Below, one piece after another: positions 17,588 to 24,874 of a stretch of DNA of 64,000 bases (position 1 is the first letter of the stretch; every line of letters begins with the position of its first letter). A program made the translations under genes and the position numbers. Under the pieces are notes generated by a model, which made no database searches, had not been told where the DNA came from, and was given only the letters and a program-made list of their open reading frames with translations. The stretch lies in contig NZ_QNUF01000007.1 of NCBI RefSeq assembly GCF_003385455.1, positions 124,001 through 188,000 on the forward strand. Reading direction: 5' to 3'. The stretch comes from Chryseobacterium rhizosphaerae. GTDB lineage: Bacteria > Bacteroidota > Bacteroidia > Flavobacteriales > Weeksellaceae.

Positions 17588-17968
17588 TTATACTTTATGA
17601 TCAGTCTCCAGTATAGCAAGCAGTTTGTTGATACACTCCTCTTCTTTTAATACTTTATAGTAAGCCGTTTTAGCATACAAGGTAAAAGAAGGTGACTCTA
17701 TTCTTATCTCAGCATCTCCTTCTCTTTTATCCATTATGCTTTGAGTATGAAACTCACGGATATGAAGGATATATTCTTCTATATAATGGTCTATAACTTT
17801 CTTGAAAATGTCACATTTTGCATTGTTCTTTACCTTCTCCAGCGACTTGATGAGAAAAGCAGTAACTCCATAAGAATTGATTATCCGCGGAAATAGGGAT
17901 TCATTCTCTATGGCATTATTCTTATCATTCAATCCGGAATGCTGTAAAGTCTCATTTTCAAATATCAT
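17588..17968 (-). CDS. Hypothetical helical protein
   Basis: A soluble protein of about 126 residues without a family I recognise. It is predicted mainly helical, rich in Lys, Glu and Ile, with a TAFLIKSLEKVKNNAKC segment and a C-terminal EECINKLLAILETDHKV helix; there is no signal peptide or membrane segment. The frame opens at a TTG (17974), but the ATG two codons later (17968) is the more likely start. It stands alone, with 188 bp and 235 bp of non-coding DNA on either side. Confidence 0.6.
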   Translation of the reverse strand: MIFENETLQHSGLNDKNNAIENESLFPRIINSYGVTAFLIKSLEKVKNNAKCDIFKKVIDHYIEEYILHIREFHTQSIMDKREGDAEIRIESPSFTLYAKTAYYKVLKEEECINKLLAILETDHKV

Positions 17969-18152
17969 ATTCAAACAGGGTTATTAGACATCTTGTTATT
18001 ATTCAAATGTACTTCTATATAACTCACATTTTTATGATTTGAGTCATATACTTAGAATATCATATAGTATTCCCTTCCTTTTTAATTGATTATCAACTTT
18101 AATTACAAAAAAACTTAAAAGTTGTAAGTAAGCAGATTTTAAATAAAAAAAA

Positions 18153-18177
18153 GATAGATACCTTTTCAGTATCTATC
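18153..18177 (-). terminator. Terminator of the EamA transporter gene
   Basis: GATAGATAC and GTATCTATC form a perfect nine-base stem with a seven-base loop, followed on the minus strand by a run of T. It lies 33 bp past the stop at 18210. Confidence 0.8.
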
Positions 18178-18209
18178 CTATTCAAGAGAGTTGGTGCAGA
18201 TATCACTTG

Positions 18210-19094
18210 CTATTTCGCAAATTTCTTAGTCCCGGCAACACATAAAATTACCCCTATTGTAACTCCCAGCATTCCTATACTTACCTGCTCATGAAGAAGC
18301 CAGGCAGCCAATGCCAGGCCAAAGAATGGCTGAAGCAGCTGTAGCTGACCTACTGTTGCAATACCTCCCTGTGCCAGGCCTTTATACCAAAATATAAAGC
18401 CGATAAACATGCTGAAAAGAGAAATATAAGCCAGACCAAACCATCCCTGAAAACTCACATTCTGAATATCCTCAGGAAAATAAATAAAAAATAAAGGAAT
18501 CATAATTGGCAATGCCAGCACCAAAGCCCAGGAAATCACCTGCCAGCCCCCTAAAGTTTTGGAAAGTTTAGCACCTTCAGCGTAGCCCATACCACATAAA
18601 ATAACCGCAAGAAGCATCAGAATATCACCAATGGGAGAAGCCGATATTCCTTGTGAAACTGCATATCCAATTACGAGCAAGCTTCCTACAATGGAAAACA
18701 ACCAAAATACAGGATGAGGCCTTTCACCACCACGCAAAACTCCAAAGATTGCTGTAGCCAAGGGAAGCATTCCAAGAAATACAATAGAGTGTGCCGAAGT
18801 AAGATATTGAAGAGCCAATGCAGAAAGAAGCGGAAAGCCTACCACACAGCCAAGGGAAACCAAAAGTAATGGCACCAGATCTTTCTTAACAGGACGTTTT
18901 TCTTTACCAAGCCATAATACAATAAGAGCTAGTACTCCTGCTACCGCTGCACGAACAATCGTTACAAAAGTAGGACTCATTTCCATCACCGCTAATTTTG
19001 TTGCTGGTAATCCACCACTAAATAGCACTACGCCAATAAAACCATTAATCCAGCCGCTTATATTTTCATCTTTTGATAATTGTTTTGTCATCAT
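18210..19094 (-). CDS. EamA/DMT superfamily transporter
   Basis: A ten-helix drug/metabolite transporter of about 294 residues with two EamA repeats (SGGLPATKLAVMEMSPTFVTIVRAAVAGVLAL in the first; WYKGLAQGGIATVGQLQLLQPFFGLALAAWLL in the second). Such proteins export amino acids or other small metabolites. The frame opens at a TTG (19103), but ATG at 19094 is preferred. It is divergent from a MocR-type regulator, an arrangement common for amino-acid exporters. Its substrate cannot be told from sequence. Confidence 0.88.
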   Translation of the reverse strand: MMTKQLSKDENISGWINGFIGVVLFSGGLPATKLAVMEMSPTFVTIVRAAVAGVLALIVLWLGKEKRPVKKDLVPLLLVSLGCVVGFPLLSALALQYLTSAHSIVFLGMLPLATAIFGVLRGGERPHPVFWLFSIVGSLLVIGYAVSQGISASPIGDILMLLAVILCGMGYAEGAKLSKTLGGWQVISWALVLALPIMIPLFFIYFPEDIQNVSFQGWFGLAYISLFSMFIGFIFWYKGLAQGGIATVGQLQLLQPFFGLALAAWLLHEQVSIGMLGVTIGVILCVAGTKKFAK

Positions 19095-19120
19095 TTTATT
19101 CAAACTTTTAATTAATAGTT

Positions 19121-19128
19121 CAAAATTA
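19121..19128 (-). promoter_or_regulatory. -7 element of the EamA gene
   Basis: TAATTTTG on the minus strand fits TAnnTTTG and lies 26 bp upstream of the ATG at 19094, supporting that start. Confidence 0.4.
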
Positions 19129-19145
19129 GAAAGGTAAATTCAATA

Positions 19146-19183
19146 AACACAGTCTCAGTTTTGTATATTTGCATGAACACAGT
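19146..19183. promoter_or_regulatory. Direct repeats AACACAGT flanking a -7 element (candidate MocR sites)
   Basis: AACACAGT occurs at 19146-19153 and 19176-19183, exactly 30 bp apart (about three helical turns). The -7 element TATATTTG of the MocR gene (19164-19171) lies between them. MocR-family proteins such as GabR are known to bind spaced direct repeats, so this is a likely operator for autoregulation and for control of the divergent exporter. Confidence 0.55.
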
Positions 19184-19191
19184 TTAAGAAA

Positions 19192-20604
19192 ATGAGCAGA
19201 GAATTTTTATATACAGAAATAGCAGACGGTATCGCCAATCAAATCAGAAATGGTATTTTAAAGGCTGGAGACAAGCTTCCGTCCGTAAGAATGCTATGCA
19301 GTGAACATCAGGTAAGCATGAATACTGCAAAAAGGGTTTTCCTGGAACTTGAATCTCAGTCACTGGTTGAATCAAAACCTCAATCCGGTTATTTTGTAAG
19401 CCAGCTCCTATCTGTAAAACTCCCGTTGCCTGAAGTAAGCCGTCCTTCTCTAATGGCGAATAATGATGAACCGGATGAGTTGATCAGTAAAGTATATGAA
19501 AATATGGGACGGAAAGATCTTACTTTCTTTTCTATCGGTATTCCCTCCGGAGGCCTCCTTCCTCAGGCTAAGCTTAAAAAGGAAATTATCAATGCAACAC
19601 GGGAATTAAAAGACGGAGGAACAGAATATGAAGAACTTCAGGGAAATCTTAAACTCAGAAGGATGATTGCGATACGCTCTTTACAATGGGGCGGAAACCT
19701 TAATGAAAAAGATCTTATCACCACCAACGGGGGAATGAATGCCTTATCCTTCTGTCTTATGGCATTGGGAAAACCCGGAGACACTATTGCCATTGAAAGC
19801 CCTTGTTATCCGGGGATTTTACAGCTGGCCAACGGATTGGGATTAAAAGTACTGGAACTTCCCACCCACCCTACAACTGGAATAGAAATTGCAGCCCTAA
19901 AAAAACTTATTCCGAAGATTGATCTGTGTCTGTTAATTCCCAACTTTAACTCTCCTCTTGGAAGCTGTATGCCTGATGAAAATAAAAAAGAAGTCGTACG
20001 AATTCTTTCTGAAAATGATATTCCTCTCATTGAAGATGATGTCTATGGAGATCTTTATTTTGGAGCTTCCCGCCCCAAATGCTGTAAATCTTTTGATAAA
20101 GATGGAAGTGTTCTTTACTGTAGCTCAATATCCAAAACATTAGCTCCAGGCTATCGTGTGGGATGGATTGCTCCCGGAAAATATAAAGATAAAATACTCA
20201 AACTTAAACTCCTGCACTCTACTTCTTCTATTTCTATTGTCAATGAAGCGGTAGCCAATTTCCTGAAGTCGGGAAGATATGAGAAACATTTGCAGCAGCT
20301 CCGCAAAACACTGCAGACTAATTACCAGAACTATGTGCAAACCATTGCAGAATCTTTCCCTGAAGGCACCAAAACAAGCCGTCCACAGGGAGGATTGTCT
20401 CTGTGGGTAGAATTTGATAAGAATATCCGAACTACAGAACTTTATGATCTCGCGATTAAGCAGAACATAAGTATTGCTCCCGGCAGGATGTTTACCTTTC
20501 AGGAGCAGTTTGAAAACTGTATGAGACTTTGTATAGGACTTCCATGGTCGGAAGAAACCCAGGCAAAACTCAGACAGATCGGAACTCTTGCAAAAAAGAT
20601 TTAA
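19192..20604 (+). CDS. MocR-type regulator (GntR HTH fused to aminotransferase fold)
   Basis: A 470-residue protein with an N-terminal GntR winged helix (ILKAGDKLPSVRMLCSEHQVSMNTAKRVFLEL) and an aminotransferase domain. The PLP lysine is Lys315 in SSISKTLAPGYRVGW, and LIEDDVYGDLYF carries the aspartate. It is only distantly similar to the MocR protein at 12106 but has the same design. It is divergent from an EamA exporter and has an AACACAGT direct repeat in the shared promoter. Its 3' end is 6 bp from the convergent Crp-family gene. Confidence 0.9.
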   Translation: MSREFLYTEIADGIANQIRNGILKAGDKLPSVRMLCSEHQVSMNTAKRVFLELESQSLVESKPQSGYFVSQLLSVKLPLPEVSRPSLMANNDEPDELISKVYENMGRKDLTFFSIGIPSGGLLPQAKLKKEIINATRELKDGGTEYEELQGNLKLRRMIAIRSLQWGGNLNEKDLITTNGGMNALSFCLMALGKPGDTIAIESPCYPGILQLANGLGLKVLELPTHPTTGIEIAALKKLIPKIDLCLLIPNFNSPLGSCMPDENKKEVVRILSENDIPLIEDDVYGDLYFGASRPKCCKSFDKDGSVLYCSSISKTLAPGYRVGWIAPGKYKDKILKLKLLHSTSSISIVNEAVANFLKSGRYEKHLQQLRKTLQTNYQNYVQTIAESFPEGTKTSRPQGGLSLWVEFDKNIRTTELYDLAIKQNISIAPGRMFTFQEQFENCMRLCIGLPWSEETQAKLRQIGTLAKKI

Positions 20605-20610
20605 TACTTG

Positions 20611-21207
20611 TTATTTATTATCCGGAACGAAATTTTTTCTCGCCAGTTCTTTTCTTACACGGCTTAAACTCTCGGGAGTAATCCCCAGATAAGAGGCAAT
20701 CATCCATTGAGGGACTCTCAGCAGCAGATCAGGATACATTTTGATAAATTTCATGTATCTTTCTTCTGCTGTTTCACCCAGTAAAGAATTGATCCTGTTC
20801 TGTAAACTCCGGATATGCTTCTGCAGCAAAAAATCACTTCGTTCAATACTGTTCGGAAATTGCTCTACCAGTTTATTGAAGAAATCAGGATGGAGAAAAA
20901 GCACTTCGGAATCTTCCACCGCTTCTATGTAATAATTGGATTTCTCATTAAAGTATAAACTGCTTCGGTCAGAGATCAACCAGCTTTCAGGAGCAAACTG
21001 AATAATATGTTCCTTTCCGTTTTTATCAATGGAATACATCTTAATAAGCCCTTTTTCTACAAAGAATATATGCCTGCATATTTCACCATACTGAAGCAGA
21101 AACTGATTCTTAGGAATTTTCTTTGCTTCATAATGCAGGCTGCAGGTGTTCACATTTTGAATAGGAACATTTAATACTTTGGCTAAATAATTATTAATAT
21201 TCTTCAT
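20611..21207 (-). CDS. Crp/Fnr family transcriptional regulator
   Basis: A 198-residue protein with an N-terminal cyclic-nucleotide-binding-like domain (LLQYGEICRHIFFVEKGLIKMYSID) and a C-terminal winged helix (VPQWMIASYLGITPESLSRVRKEL). The phosphate-binding residues typical of cAMP binding are absent, as in most flavobacterial members, and no Fe-S cysteine cluster is seen. It is the last gene of a tight four-gene operon; its start overlaps the ytxJ stop by one base. It may regulate its own operon, whose promoter holds an ATTTGTCC-N14-GGACAAAT repeat. Confidence 0.88.
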   Translation of the reverse strand: MKNINNYLAKVLNVPIQNVNTCSLHYEAKKIPKNQFLLQYGEICRHIFFVEKGLIKMYSIDKNGKEHIIQFAPESWLISDRSSLYFNEKSNYYIEAVEDSEVLFLHPDFFNKLVEQFPNSIERSDFLLQKHIRSLQNRINSLLGETAEERYMKFIKMYPDLLLRVPQWMIASYLGITPESLSRVRKELARKNFVPDNK

Positions 21208-21584
21208 TATATAATCTGGCTTAAAGAAATATCCTCGTGCGAAGCACTTTTAACGGATTTTCCGTTCTCTATAATGATTAATTGTGGGCTTTCATGTCTT
21301 ACTTCAAGAATCTCAGCAATTTTATTTGAAAGAGCCCTGTAAGCTAGCAGATCCAGGTAGTATAATTCTACTTTCGGATCTGAATTTTCAACTTCTTTTT
21401 CAAAATTCCTTAAAACAGTCCTGCTGATAAAGCAACCTGTTGAATGTTTAAATACAGCTATTTTATGGTGGAAAGAACTCTCAATGGCTTTCGCCAGATC
21501 TTCTTCAGATTCTATCTTTTTCCAGAAAGATTTTTGATCAGGGGTTTCGCTTTTTCCTCCAAATATTTTATCAAAAAAACTCAT
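21207..21584 (-). CDS. ytxJ: YtxJ-like bacillithiol-system redox protein (DUF2847)
   Basis: A thioredoxin-fold protein of 125 residues matching the YtxJ/DUF2847 family. The active-site region reads HSTGCFISRTVLRNFE, with a single cysteine where related proteins have TCPIS-type motifs, and the cis-Pro loop is HESPQLIII. Monothiol bacilliredoxins remove bacillithiol from mixed disulfides. The co-encoded DinB/BstA-like protein supports a bacillithiol role. The start overlaps the upstream DUF1569 gene by 4 bp. Activity with bacillithiol is inferred from family knowledge. Confidence 0.85.
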   Translation of the reverse strand: MSFFDKIFGGKSETPDQKSFWKKIESEEDLAKAIESSFHHKIAVFKHSTGCFISRTVLRNFEKEVENSDPKVELYYLDLLAYRALSNKIAEILEVRHESPQLIIIENGKSVKSASHEDISLSQII

Positions 21585-22042
21585 ACATTAAATTGTTTTA
21601 AATGATGATCAAGATGTTTATATTCTAAAAATTTCCAGTCTTTTTCAGTCATGTTTCCAAATAGTCTGTGATGGTCCGGCAGCTCTTTATGTATACAGGC
21701 CTTCCGGAACTCCTCCAGCGTTTTCAGTAGATTGGTTTTTGATTCATCAAAATCACACTCAAAATTAACGATTAGTTTTTGAAAAGTAGGCATGTTTCTG
21801 GGAATTCCATTATTGAAAACATACATTTCTATTTTCGTGACGATCCCAATTACCCTGAAAAAAGGATTAATACGCGGAAGCTCAACCCTTTTTAACGCCA
21901 CCTGAAGAACGAGATCACAATGTCTGAACATTTGACACACGTTCATCTTTCCCCATTTTCCCTGGGAATTTTCAGATAATTTGGAAATCCGGTCTATAAT
22001 TTCCTCGAAATAAATGGGATTATTAAAGCTTTTTTTTACCAA
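21581..22042 (-). CDS. DUF1569 family protein (DinB-like four-helix fold)
   Basis: A 153-residue protein of the DUF1569 family, which belongs with DinB/YfiT-like four-helix bundles. The recognisable parts are SENSQGKWGKMNVCQMFRHCDLVL and the C-terminal HRLFGNMTEKDWKFLEYKHLDHHLKQF, whose histidines are placed like a metal site. It is the second gene of the operon and overlaps both neighbours by a few bases. A thiol-transferase-like function together with the upstream BstA-like enzyme is an inference. Confidence 0.8.
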   Translation of the reverse strand: MVKKSFNNPIYFEEIIDRISKLSENSQGKWGKMNVCQMFRHCDLVLQVALKRVELPRINPFFRVIGIVTKIEMYVFNNGIPRNMPTFQKLIVNFECDFDESKTNLLKTLEEFRKACIHKELPDHHRLFGNMTEKDWKFLEYKHLDHHLKQFNV

Positions 22043-22572
22043 CCTTTTTCTTTCTTCAGATTTTCGATATGGGCAAAATGATGGTCACAATGCCATGCAT
22101 ACAAAGCAAGACTGCTTCTCAGGTCGTAATTCCGATGGTGCTCCGGATGATGAAAAGTTCGCTCAAACTGTTTATTGGTAAGGCTTTTAAGAAGAACAAC
22201 CCATCTTTGGTGAGTTCCTTTCAATATTCTCATCGCCGGTTTTACAGGCATATGAAAGCTGTCCTGAAGCTCAGCCCATTGAGCCTCATCATAAGGTTTA
22301 ATAGTTGGGTTATCTTCTGTAAGCGCCAGTTTAAACCGAATAAAACTATTCATATGACTGTCTGAAAGATGATTCACAAGCTGTCTTACCGTCCACCCTC
22401 CTTCTCTGTACGGAGTATCCAGCTGATCGTCCGTAAAGTGTTCAATGAGGTTTTTCAGTCTCCCGGGAAAATCTTTAATCACCTTGATATACGTATCCAA
22501 AGTCGTGTCACAAATATTTTCCGGAACTTCAAACTGTCCTATTGGAAATTTTTTGTTCTCTAAATCACTCAT
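22036..22572 (-). CDS. YfiT/BstA-like bacillithiol transferase (DinB superfamily)
   Basis: A 178-residue DinB-fold protein strongly resembling YfiT-type metal-dependent hydrolases, now described as bacillithiol S-transferases. The N-terminus reads KKFPIGQFEVPENI, and the metal-binding histidines are in RQLVNHLSDSHMNSFIRF and YAWHCDHHFAHI. It would join bacillithiol to electrophiles for detoxification. It is the first gene of the operon with DUF1569, YtxJ and a Crp-type regulator, and is preceded by the duplicated pncA-like control region. Confidence 0.85.
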   Translation of the reverse strand: MSDLENKKFPIGQFEVPENICDTTLDTYIKVIKDFPGRLKNLIEHFTDDQLDTPYREGGWTVRQLVNHLSDSHMNSFIRFKLALTEDNPTIKPYDEAQWAELQDSFHMPVKPAMRILKGTHQRWVVLLKSLTNKQFERTFHHPEHHRNYDLRSSLALYAWHCDHHFAHIENLKKEKGW

Positions 22573-22602
22573 TGCTCATAGCTTTAATTTTTAATATGGC
22601 CT

Positions 22603-22632
22603 ATTTGTCCGATAATTCGGTTTTGGACAAAT
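22603..22632. promoter_or_regulatory. Inverted repeat ATTTGTCC-N14-GGACAAAT, copy 1 (before bacillithiol-type operon)
   Basis: ATTTGTCC (22603-22610) and GGACAAAT (22625-22632) are perfect complements, with half-sites about two helical turns apart. The same element, including the GATAATTC spacer start, occurs before pncA at 24052-24081. Here it sits 31 bp upstream of the first gene of the minus-strand operon, a position suited to a regulator site. Confidence 0.6.
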
Positions 22633-22673
22633 TTTCAGGTTTGTAAATGTATCAAAATTCGAGAAATCTATAT

Positions 22674-22724
22674 ATGAAAAAAGCGTTAATTGTACTTATT
22701 CCAAAAGATATCTTCACTGAATAA
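22674..22724 (+). pseudogene. Remnant of a duplicated pncA start
   Basis: The 70 bp before it and the first 12 bases (ATGAAAAAAGCG) match the pncA upstream region and start at 24131. The frame continues ALIVLIPKDIFTE and stops after 16 codons, against ALIIVDVQNDFCE in pncA. It is best read as the broken 5' end of a second pncA copy, with the promoter -7 element also damaged. It could be only a duplicated promoter; a functional 16-residue peptide is less likely. Confidence 0.5.
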
Positions 22725-22729
22725 AAAAA

Positions 22730-22755
22730 AGCTCCAATTCTATAAAATTGAAGCT
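22730..22755 (-). terminator. Terminator of the DEAD-box helicase gene
   Basis: AGCTCCAATT and AATTGAAGCT pair (one wobble on the minus strand) and are followed by a long T run. It lies 21 bp past the helicase stop. Confidence 0.75.
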
Positions 22756-22776
22756 CTGTTTATTGTAATGAAGGTA

Positions 22777-23919
22777 TTAATAGCCATGCAGATCAATACC
22801 CTCTGTTCTTTGTAAGGTCACTTTTTTGCCCATTTTCTTCTGAATTACCCGGAAATGCTGCAGTTCATCATCCGTCAGAATAGAAATAGCAGTACCTTTT
22901 TCGTTGGCACGGCCAGTCCTACCGATACGGTGGATATAGTCTAAAGGCGAACGCGGCAATTCATAATTGATCACACAAGGAAGAGACTCGATATGAATCC
23001 CACGACCAATTAAGTCCGTAGCCACTAAAATCTGAGCTCCGTTTACTTTAAATTCCTCTAAGTTGTTTCTACGGGCACCTTGTGACTTCTGGCTGTGAAT
23101 AGCCACTGCTTTAATTTTATTCTTTTTAAGTTTCTCCACCAAATTATCGGCAGATCTTGTAGAGGAAACAAAGATCAAAGCTTTTTCCACTTTCTTTTCT
23201 TTGATCAGATATCGTAAGAAAGGCCCTTTATTTTCCGGAGAAACATGATATGCCAGCTGTTCAATATGATCAATTTCAACTTCCTCTTTTTTTATTTCAA
23301 TAATAGTAGGATTAATGGATAAACGTTCTTTCATTTCAGAAACTTTATCATTTAAAGTTGCCGAAAACAAAATTGTCTGTTTTACCACAGGCATTAAACC
23401 GAAAAGCTTATTCATTTCTTCCCCAAAGCCCAGCTGAAACATTTTGTCCGCTTCATCAATTACCAAATGCTGAATACCTGAAATACTCAATGCATTATGA
23501 TCAATTAAGTCTAATAAACGTCCCGGAGTAGCGATCAGTACTTCCACTCCAAACATTCCCTTCATCTGTGGATTGATAGAAACACCTCCATAAACAGCCA
23601 TTGTACGGATTTCCCGCTTCAGGTTTTCTGTAAAAGCTCTGAACACTTCATCAATCTGAATAGCTAATTCACGCGTAGGAACCAATATGAGAACCTGAAC
23701 ATTACGGTCTTTTTTAACTTCTGCATTCTGCAATTTTTCTAAAATAGGCATTACAAAACAAGCCGTTTTCCCGGAACCTGTCTGTGCAATTCCCATCAGA
23801 TCTTTACCTTGCAGGATAACAGGAACAGCCTGCTCCTGAATAGGAAATGGTTTTAAATACCCCAGTTTGTTAACAGAACGAATAATATTGTGTGATAATC
23901 CTAAAGACTCAAATGACAT
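22777..23919 (-). CDS. DEAD-box RNA helicase (RhlE-like)
   Basis: A compact 380-residue DEAD-box helicase with a minimal C-terminal tail. Q motif FPIQEQAVP, motif I AQTGSGKT, Ia PTRELAIQ, II VIDEADKMF, III FSATL, and VI HRIGRTGR are all present and intact. It would unwind RNA in ribosome assembly or decay. It lacks the long basic tail of many RhlE proteins. It is monocistronic, divergent from pncA, with about 210 bp between the two starts. Confidence 0.9.
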   Translation of the reverse strand: MSFESLGLSHNIIRSVNKLGYLKPFPIQEQAVPVILQGKDLMGIAQTGSGKTACFVMPILEKLQNAEVKKDRNVQVLILVPTRELAIQIDEVFRAFTENLKREIRTMAVYGGVSINPQMKGMFGVEVLIATPGRLLDLIDHNALSISGIQHLVIDEADKMFQLGFGEEMNKLFGLMPVVKQTILFSATLNDKVSEMKERLSINPTIIEIKKEEVEIDHIEQLAYHVSPENKGPFLRYLIKEKKVEKALIFVSSTRSADNLVEKLKKNKIKAVAIHSQKSQGARRNNLEEFKVNGAQILVATDLIGRGIHIESLPCVINYELPRSPLDYIHRIGRTGRANEKGTAISILTDDELQHFRVIQKKMGKKVTLQRTEGIDLHGY

Positions 23920-24051
23920 AAAAATACTTATTTACTGCAAAGATAAGCTATTGAAATTTGGTTTACCCTTCGAAACAGAATACCTGTAGACAAAGTTTAA
24001 TTATTTTAAATGCTGCCCTTCATTCTATCAGTTTAAAAAAATATTTTGCCG

Positions 24052-24081
24052 ATTTGTCCGATAATTCTATTTTGGACAAAT
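24052..24081. promoter_or_regulatory. Inverted repeat ATTTGTCC-N14-GGACAAAT, copy 2 (pncA operator)
   Basis: ATTTGTCC (24052-24059) and GGACAAAT (24074-24081) are perfect complements. The right arm overlaps the -33 TTG (24072-24074) of the pncA promoter, so a protein bound here would probably repress. A near copy precedes the bacillithiol-type operon at 22603-22632. Confidence 0.65.
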
Positions 24082-24099
24082 TTTTGCCTGTTAGTTTTG
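24072..24099 (+). promoter_or_regulatory. pncA promoter (TTG-N17-TAGTTTTG)
   Basis: TTG at 24072-24074 and TAGTTTTG at 24092-24099 are separated by 17 bases, matching the flavobacterial TTG-N17-23-TAnnTTTG consensus. The pncA ATG is 31 bp downstream. Confidence 0.65.
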
Positions 24100-24130
24100 T
24101 AAATTTATCAAAAATTCGAGAAATCTAAAT

Positions 24131-24736
24131 ATGAAAAAAGCGCTAATAATAGTCGATGTACAGAATGATTTTTGTGAAGGCGGATCACTTGCAGTACCTG
24201 GATCTGGAGAGATCATTCCTTATATCAACCTTTTGATGGAGGAAAATGAATATGACCAGATTGTTTTGACGCAGGATTGGCATCCTGTAGGCCATAAAAG
24301 TTTTGCAAGCAGCAATAATAGAAAAGTTGGTGAAAGCATTATTTTAAATAGTGTTCCCCAGTTTATGTGGCCAGATCACTGTATCCAGGGAACTTTCGGA
24401 GCAGAATTCCATAAAGATCTGAACAGAGACAAGGTAACCCATATCATACAGAAAGGAAAAAATATTGAAATAGATAGCTATAGCGGTTTTCAGGACAACA
24501 ACCATTTTATGAAAACCGGATTGGATGATTTCTTGAAATATCACGATATTCAATTGGTAGAAATCGTTGGCCTGGCAATGGACTACTGTGTGAAATTCAC
24601 TTGTCTGGATGCTGTTGCCAATGGATATGTTACCTGTTTACATTTTAACGGAACCCGTGCTGTAAATGTAAAACCTGATAACGGCAGAGATGCTATCTAT
24701 GAAATGATTGAGAAAGGGGTAACCGTACTGGGATAG
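24131..24736 (+). CDS. pncA: Nicotinamidase
   Basis: A 201-residue isochorismatase-fold nicotinamidase. The catalytic aspartate is Asp9 (IIVDVQNDFCEGGSLAVPG), the metal-binding motif is DWHPVGHKSFAS, and the nucleophile is Cys153 (VGLAMDYCVKFT). It converts nicotinamide to nicotinic acid in NAD salvage. It has its own flavobacterial promoter overlapped by an inverted repeat, pointing to repression. The promoter region plus the first codons are duplicated 1.4 kb away at 22603-22724. Confidence 0.93.
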   Translation: MKKALIIVDVQNDFCEGGSLAVPGSGEIIPYINLLMEENEYDQIVLTQDWHPVGHKSFASSNNRKVGESIILNSVPQFMWPDHCIQGTFGAEFHKDLNRDKVTHIIQKGKNIEIDSYSGFQDNNHFMKTGLDDFLKYHDIQLVEIVGLAMDYCVKFTCLDAVANGYVTCLHFNGTRAVNVKPDNGRDAIYEMIEKGVTVLG

Positions 24737-24764
24737 TTCTAAATCAAGCTTAGACAAAAACATA

Positions 24765-24797
24765 AAAAAACGCACAGAATAAACTTCTATGCGTTTT
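24765..24797 (+). terminator. pncA terminator
   Basis: AAAAAACGCACAGAA and TTCTATGCGTTTTTT pair with one mismatch and end in a T run, about 30 bp past the pncA stop. It can also act on the minus strand. Confidence 0.7.
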
Positions 24798-24874
24798 TTA
24801 TGCAGTACTTAAAATTACAATTTAAAAACAGAATAAAGCATGAGCCAAAGCCCACAGCTTATTATTCATCATTT

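Noticed and set aside
17588..18209. Toxin-antitoxin locus
   Set aside because: The small hypothetical protein at 17588 has no partner gene and no toxin or antitoxin motif.
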